Below are positions 7,817 to 10,937 of a stretch of 10,937 nt of DNA, one piece after another. The notes below the pieces were generated by a model. The model did no database searches. It saw only the letters and a program-made list of their open reading frames with translations, and was not told the origin of the DNA. This stretch comes from QNBT01 sp964563335 (GTDB lineage: Bacteria > Planctomycetota > Phycisphaerae > Sedimentisphaerales > Anaerohalosphaeraceae), in assembly GCA_964563335.1 (NCBI GenBank), contig CAZLWL010000083.1, positions 1 to 10,937 of the forward strand. Reading direction: 5' to 3'. The stretch's first letter is position 1, and each line of letters opens with the position of its first letter. The position numbers and the translations under genes are program-made.

Positions 7817-7823
7817 GGGAGGA
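7817..7823 (+). promoter_or_regulatory. Shine-Dalgarno site pointing to an ATA start
   Basis: GGGAGGA is one of the best ribosome-binding matches in the window. Eight bases separate its last paired G from ATA at 7831, which is ideal spacing. No canonical start codon in frame follows it until 7870, which is 47 bases away and inside the Tat signal. Confidence 0.7.
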
Positions 7824-7830
7824 ATATACA

Positions 7831-9084
7831 ATACGAAAAGGACATAGCAAGATTAATCGAAGAAACTTTATGATGAAGACGGCCGGGGCTGCGGGGTTGG
7901 GTTCCGTCTTCGTCGCCGGGAGTAGGGCGGGCGAATCCGGCTTGGAGGACAAGGCCGAGCGAAATGAGCAAGAAAAAGCTGGGCAGGACAAGTTTCCGCA
8001 GGTGCCGAGGCGAAAATTGGGTAAGACGGGTGTGGATGTGCCGAGTCTGGGTCTTGGGTGTAACAGGCTTAACAACCAGGTCATTTTGAGAGGTGCGTTT
8101 CAGTGGGGTGTTACCTACTGGGATACGGCACACAGCTACGCGGGTGGAAACAGTGAGCTTACTATAGGCAAATTCATCGCGAAAAACCCCGAAGCTCGAA
8201 AGAAGCTGTTCATCGTTACCAAGGCTTCAGACGCGGAAAGCGTCGCGGAAGTGGAACAGCACCTTGCGACTTCTCTGGAAAGACTCAATACCGATTACAT
8301 CGACCTGTATTACGGCGTGCACGGACTGGACGAGCCGGAGCAGTTGACGGCTGAATTAGGCCGGTGGGTCAAGAAGGCGAAAGAGCGCAAGGTGATACGG
8401 TTCTTCGGTTTCAGCATACATGAAAATATGGCCAGGAACCTTGCAGCCGCTGCGAAGCTGGATTGGGTGGATGCGATAATGACGACTTACAACTTCCGGG
8501 TGATGCAGGATGCGAAGATGCAGGCAGCGGTCGAGGCGTGCTATAAGGCGGGTATCGGCATTATCGCGATGAAGACGTTAGGCGTCTGGACGGAAACAAA
8601 GGTTGAAACGGAGGCGGACAAGAAAATCGTCGGCCACTTCCAGGCCAAAGGCTTTACCGAGATGCAGGCGAAGATAAAAGCTGTATTGAGCGATAAGAGG
8701 ATTGCTTCTGCGTGTGTTGGGATGAGAAATATCGCCGAGGTTACTGAAAACGCCGGCGCCGTGGTCGATAAGAGTAAACTGACACGACAAGATATGCAGG
8801 TTCTGGGTGAATATGCAAAGGCGACGTGTGGTGGTTATTGTGCAGGTTGCGGCGATATTTGTGCAGCAGCGGCTGGAGCGGGTCAAATCAACGATGTTAT
8901 GCGGTGTTTGATGTACTACAACGGCTACGGTGAGCACGAAATGGCAAGGGAGAGCTTTGCGAAGATTCCCGGCGCTGCAAGGAGGAGGCTTGCGAAGGCG
9001 GATTACCGGCTTGCGGAGAGGCGGTGCCCGCAACGGCTGCCGATAGCGAAATTAGTGAAAGAGGCTTTGCAGAAATTAGCATGA
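7831..9084 (+). CDS. Tat-exported aldo/keto reductase, Fe-S type, ATA start
   Basis: A 417-residue AKR-fold oxidoreductase with a twin-arginine signal (Asn9-Arg10-Arg11-Asn12-Phe13, then MMKTAGAAG), so predicted to act outside the cytoplasm. The AKR catalytic tetrad is complete: Asp98, Tyr103, Lys131 and His164. VGMRN...TEN (296-307) resembles the usual cofactor-phosphate segment. The C-terminus has Cys333-x3-Cys337-x2-Cys340-x3-Cys344 and a late Cys-Pro at 399-400, like the ferredoxin-like tail of COG1453 reductases. The start is placed at ATA 7831: the frame closes at TGA 7798, there is no ATG, GTG, TTG or CTG before 7870, and ATA aligns residue for residue with the ATG of the following paralogue. 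The fallback ATG at 7870 would remove the Arg-Arg motif. Substrate unknown. Confidence 0.85.
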   Translation: MRKGHSKINRRNFMMKTAGAAGLGSVFVAGSRAGESGLEDKAERNEQEKAGQDKFPQVPRRKLGKTGVDVPSLGLGCNRLNNQVILRGAFQWGVTYWDTAHSYAGGNSELTIGKFIAKNPEARKKLFIVTKASDAESVAEVEQHLATSLERLNTDYIDLYYGVHGLDEPEQLTAELGRWVKKAKERKVIRFFGFSIHENMARNLAAAAKLDWVDAIMTTYNFRVMQDAKMQAAVEACYKAGIGIIAMKTLGVWTETKVETEADKKIVGHFQAKGFTEMQAKIKAVLSDKRIASACVGMRNIAEVTENAGAVVDKSKLTRQDMQVLGEYAKATCGGYCAGCGDICAAAAGAGQINDVMRCLMYYNGYGEHEMARESFAKIPGAARRRLAKADYRLAERRCPQRLPIAKLVKEALQKLA

Positions 9085-9099
9085 CCGGTTATAATGGTC

Positions 9100-9119
9100 A
9101 TAATGCCTAAAGGCGTTAT
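9100..9119 (+). other. Intercistronic hairpin between the two reductase genes
   Basis: ATAATGCC (9100-9107) and GGCGTTAT (9112-9119) pair over 8 bp with one G-U, closed by a TAAA tetraloop. There is no T tract after it, so it is unlikely to terminate. It could stabilise or process the transcript between the paralogues. Confidence 0.4.
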
Positions 9120-9163
9120 TGAATTGGGGCGGTTAATCTATTACATTGGTGAAAGGATAAAGA

Positions 9164-10420
9164 ATGTCTGAGAAAGAAAATAGAATTGACAGAAGATTAT
9201 TTATGAAGACAGCGGGGGCGGCGGGGTTTGCTTCCGTCCTTACGGGGGCGGCCTATGCCAAAACAGATGACTCAAACAAAACTACGCCGGATGTTGTAAA
9301 AGGTGCTGAGGAGGAGCAGGAGCCTAAATATCCACAGGTACCGAGACGAAAGTTAGGTAAAATAGATGTTGAGGTTCCGTGCCTGTCTTTCGGGGCAATG
9401 TTCGACATTGCCGAAAACCAGATCATTTTGAGGAATTGTCTTAAGTGGGGTGTGGACTACTGGGATACCGCCCACAACTATGCGGGCGGCAACAGTGAAA
9501 TCGGTATAGGCAATTTCCTCAAGAAAAATCCCGACGTCCGAAAGAGGCTGTTTATCGTAACAAAGGCGTCCGATGCAAGGAATCCAAAGACAGTTGAGAA
9601 ACGGCTGCAGACTTCGCTCGAAAGGATGAACACCAAATACATCGATTTGTACTACGGCGTTCACGGTCTGCGAAGGCCGAAGCAATTGAGCGAAGAACTG
9701 AAGCAGTGGGTCAAGAGCGCCAAGGAGCGCAAGCTCATTCGCTTCTTCGGCTTCAGCACGCACAGCAATATGGCCGAGTGTATGTTGGCGGCGGCGAAGA
9801 CCGACTGGATCGACGCGATAATGCCCAAGTACAACTTCCGGCAGATGCAGGATGAGAAGATGCAAGCGGCGGTCGAGGCGTGCAACAAGGCAGGGATTGC
9901 GCTTATCGCCATGAAGGTCATGGCCGACGGCCAGGAGGTAAAGAGCGAGGACGACAAGAAATTAGCGGGGCATTTCTTAGCCAAAGGCTTCACGCAGGGC
10001 CAGGCAAAAATAAAGGCAGTACTTGCCGACAAGAAGTTTAGCTCGGCATGTGTGCAGATGAGAACTATCGCCACGCTGACGGAAAATGTAGCCGCGGTGC
10101 TGGATAAGACCGAACTTTCCCGCGCCGATTTCAATTTCCTTGCCCAATACGCCTCTGCCACGTGCAGCGGTTATTGTGCAGGCTGTGCGAATATCTGTGA
10201 GCGGGCGGCGAAGATGCCGTATTTGGCTGATGTGATGCGGTGCCTTATGTACTATAACAGCTATGGCGAAAAGGAGATGGCTCGGGAGTATTTCAGTTGG
10301 ATTCCAGCCGGTGTAAGGAAAAGATTGGCGAAGGCCGATTACAGTCTTGCCGAGGCCCGCTGCCCACAAGGTCTGCCAATTGCCAAACTGATGACAGAAG
10401 CCGTAAACAAATTGGCCTGA
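9164..10420 (+). CDS. Tat-exported aldo/keto reductase, Fe-S type, second copy
   Basis: A 418-residue paralogue of the preceding gene, 79 bases downstream of it. It begins at an ATG six bases after GAAAGGA (9151-9157). The Tat motif is Asp9-Arg10-Arg11-Leu12-Phe13 followed by MKTAGAAG, ending in a plausible AYA cleavage region near residue 32. The tetrad is intact (Asp101, Tyr106, Lys134, His167), as is the tail cluster Cys334-x3-Cys338-x2-Cys341-x3-Cys345 with a late Cys400-Pro. A hand count over residues 125-203 of this copy against 122-200 of the first gave 56 identities in 79. The cofactor-phosphate segment differs: VQMRT here, VGMRN in copy one, so the pair may differ in cofactor or substrate. 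The low-complexity linker (33-55) after the signal also diverges. It is the last gene of the operon, followed by a terminator. Confidence 0.88.
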   Translation: MSEKENRIDRRLFMKTAGAAGFASVLTGAAYAKTDDSNKTTPDVVKGAEEEQEPKYPQVPRRKLGKIDVEVPCLSFGAMFDIAENQIILRNCLKWGVDYWDTAHNYAGGNSEIGIGNFLKKNPDVRKRLFIVTKASDARNPKTVEKRLQTSLERMNTKYIDLYYGVHGLRRPKQLSEELKQWVKSAKERKLIRFFGFSTHSNMAECMLAAAKTDWIDAIMPKYNFRQMQDEKMQAAVEACNKAGIALIAMKVMADGQEVKSEDDKKLAGHFLAKGFTQGQAKIKAVLADKKFSSACVQMRTIATLTENVAAVLDKTELSRADFNFLAQYASATCSGYCAGCANICERAAKMPYLADVMRCLMYYNSYGEKEMAREYFSWIPAGVRKRLAKADYSLAEARCPQGLPIAKLMTEAVNKLA

Positions 10421-10455
10421 GAGATTGTAAGATATTAACAAGGGTGCTTGTATTC

Positions 10456-10487
10456 AACCCCGGTTCCGGCGCCGGGGTTTTTTATTT
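10456..10487 (+). terminator. Strong intrinsic terminator of the six-gene operon
   Basis: AACCCCGG (10456-10463) pairs perfectly with CCGGGGTT (10472-10479) around an 8-base loop, followed by a T-rich run through 10487. It lies 36 bases after the second reductase stop. The minus-strand side lacks a T tract, so it acts rightward only. Confidence 0.9.
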
Positions 10488-10532
10488 GACATGTCTGCCG
10501 GTTTTGGACGGCCAAATAAGTTCGGCAAGAGA

Positions 10533-10611
10533 CCCCGGTCAGCCGTGCTCCGGCTCGTCTCGGCTTGGCCGAGCCAAGACGGGCTGGCTCCGCCCTGACG
10601 AGCAGCCGGGC
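10533..10611. other. GC-rich foldable intergenic element
   Basis: Nested inverted repeats can form a branched structure: outer CCCGG (10534-10538) with CCGGG (10606-10610); GCTCGTC (10553-10559) with GACGAGC (10597-10603); and inside it a CTCGGC/GCCGAG hairpin with loop TTG (10559-10573) and GGGC/GCCC (10581-10584, 10592-10595). An alternative AGCCG/CGGCT hairpin (10541-10555) competes with the second stem. It lies between the operon terminator and the tRNA, downstream of the tRNA on its strand. It could be a dispersed intergenic repeat, a tRNA 3' trailer structure or a small RNA; nothing here decides. Confidence 0.45.
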
Positions 10612-10626
10612 CTAAACAGAACGAAA

Positions 10627-10700
<74 letters not shown>

Positions 10701-10778
10701 GAAGCCGGGTTCTAAAACGCCGTGATTCGGCACAAATTACCGGACCAAATGATAAGCACAAAAGCTTACACGGGAAAA

Positions 10779-10808
10779 ATGGATATAGCAAGAAAATTTC
10801 TTATCCAT
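10779..10808. promoter_or_regulatory. Inverted repeat upstream of the right-edge promoter, possible operator
   Basis: ATGGATA (10779-10785) and TATCCAT (10802-10808) are perfect inverse copies separated by 16 bases. The right arm lies where the -35 region of the downstream -10 box would be, so a dimeric regulator bound here could block or assist polymerase. No regulator is identified. Confidence 0.3.
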
Positions 10809-10825
10809 CCACTCAGGAACTTCGA

Positions 10826-10831
10826 TATAAT
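10826..10831 (+). promoter_or_regulatory. -10 box of the right-edge gene
   Basis: A perfect TATAAT lies 47 bases before the ATG at 10879. No good -35 hexamer is visible at 16-18 bases; TTATCC at 19 bases is weak, which would fit a promoter needing an activator. Confidence 0.4.
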
Positions 10832-10878
10832 GTAATAGTGCTCATTTTCAATATCAATACAAAGGAAAGGATTTAAGG

Positions 10879-10937
10879 ATGCGATATCAGAAGATTTTTG
10901 GAGACTGTAGTAGCTTTACAGAGCAAATAATATGTAA
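10879..10937 (+). CDS. Start of an unidentified protein, cut by the window end
   Basis: An ATG after purine-rich AAGGAAAGGA (10862-10871) and AAGG (10875-10878), preceded by a TATAAT box, opens a frame of 19 complete codons (MRYQKIFGDCSSFTEQIIC) with no stop before the edge. Too little is present to assign a family. The final bases TAA at 10935-10937 are out of this frame. It may also be a small or spurious frame. Confidence 0.4.
   Translation, partial: MRYQKIFGDCSSFTEQIIC

Noticed and set aside
7389..8084. Minus-strand open frame of 231 codons across the fusion protein end and the first reductase start
   Set aside because: It is antisense to two well-supported genes and shows no recognisable domain.
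7870..9084. First reductase starting at the ATG at 7870
   Set aside because: It would discard the Arg-Arg-Asn-Phe motif encoded just upstream and lacks a good Shine-Dalgarno; kept only as a possible secondary start.

Overview
The window reads as bacterial chromosomal DNA of intermediate GC content. The gene repertoire suggests an anaerobic or microaerophilic Planctomycetota-like organism: Tat-exported aldo/keto reductases with a C-terminal cysteine cluster, a DUF6599 protein, a Tat-dependent DUF362 protein and a NapH/NapG-type iron-sulfur protein. That lineage is inferred from memory of where these families co-occur. No search was run.

Layout. A possible terminator (8-30) sits at the left edge. 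Two minus-strand genes follow: a small HNH endonuclease (59-694) and a large coiled-coil lipoprotein with a repetitive acidic, tyrosine-rich tail (947-2710). A divergent promoter region (about 2711-2889) has a near-consensus sigma70-type promoter on each strand. Rightward from it runs an apparent six-gene operon: SppA peptidase (2890-3963), DUF6599 (3991-5007), Tat DUF362 (4991-5980), NapH-NapG fusion (6000-7748) and two tandem Tat aldo/keto reductases (7831-9084 and 9164-10420). A strong intrinsic terminator closes it at 10456-10487. Next come a GC-rich foldable element (10533-10611), a minus-strand tRNA-Lys(CTT) (10627-10700), and a promoter with the first codons of a gene that leaves the window.

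How the genes may work together. Four of the six operon products carry a twin-arginine motif; in the fusion protein it lies in the middle. DUF6599 and SppA are membrane-anchored by a single N-terminal helix. My working model is an extracytoplasmic redox module. The NapH half would exchange electrons with the quinone pool, and the NapG-like half would carry them across four Fe-S clusters to the exported AKR-fold proteins, which retain the catalytic tetrad. DUF362 and DUF6599 have unknown roles. The model is inference; the family assignments and motifs are visible.

The sharpest sequence-level observation is that the first aldo/keto reductase has no ATG, GTG, TTG or CTG upstream of its Tat motif. 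The codon with a well-placed Shine-Dalgarno sequence, aligning exactly with the paralogue's ATG, is ATA at 7831.
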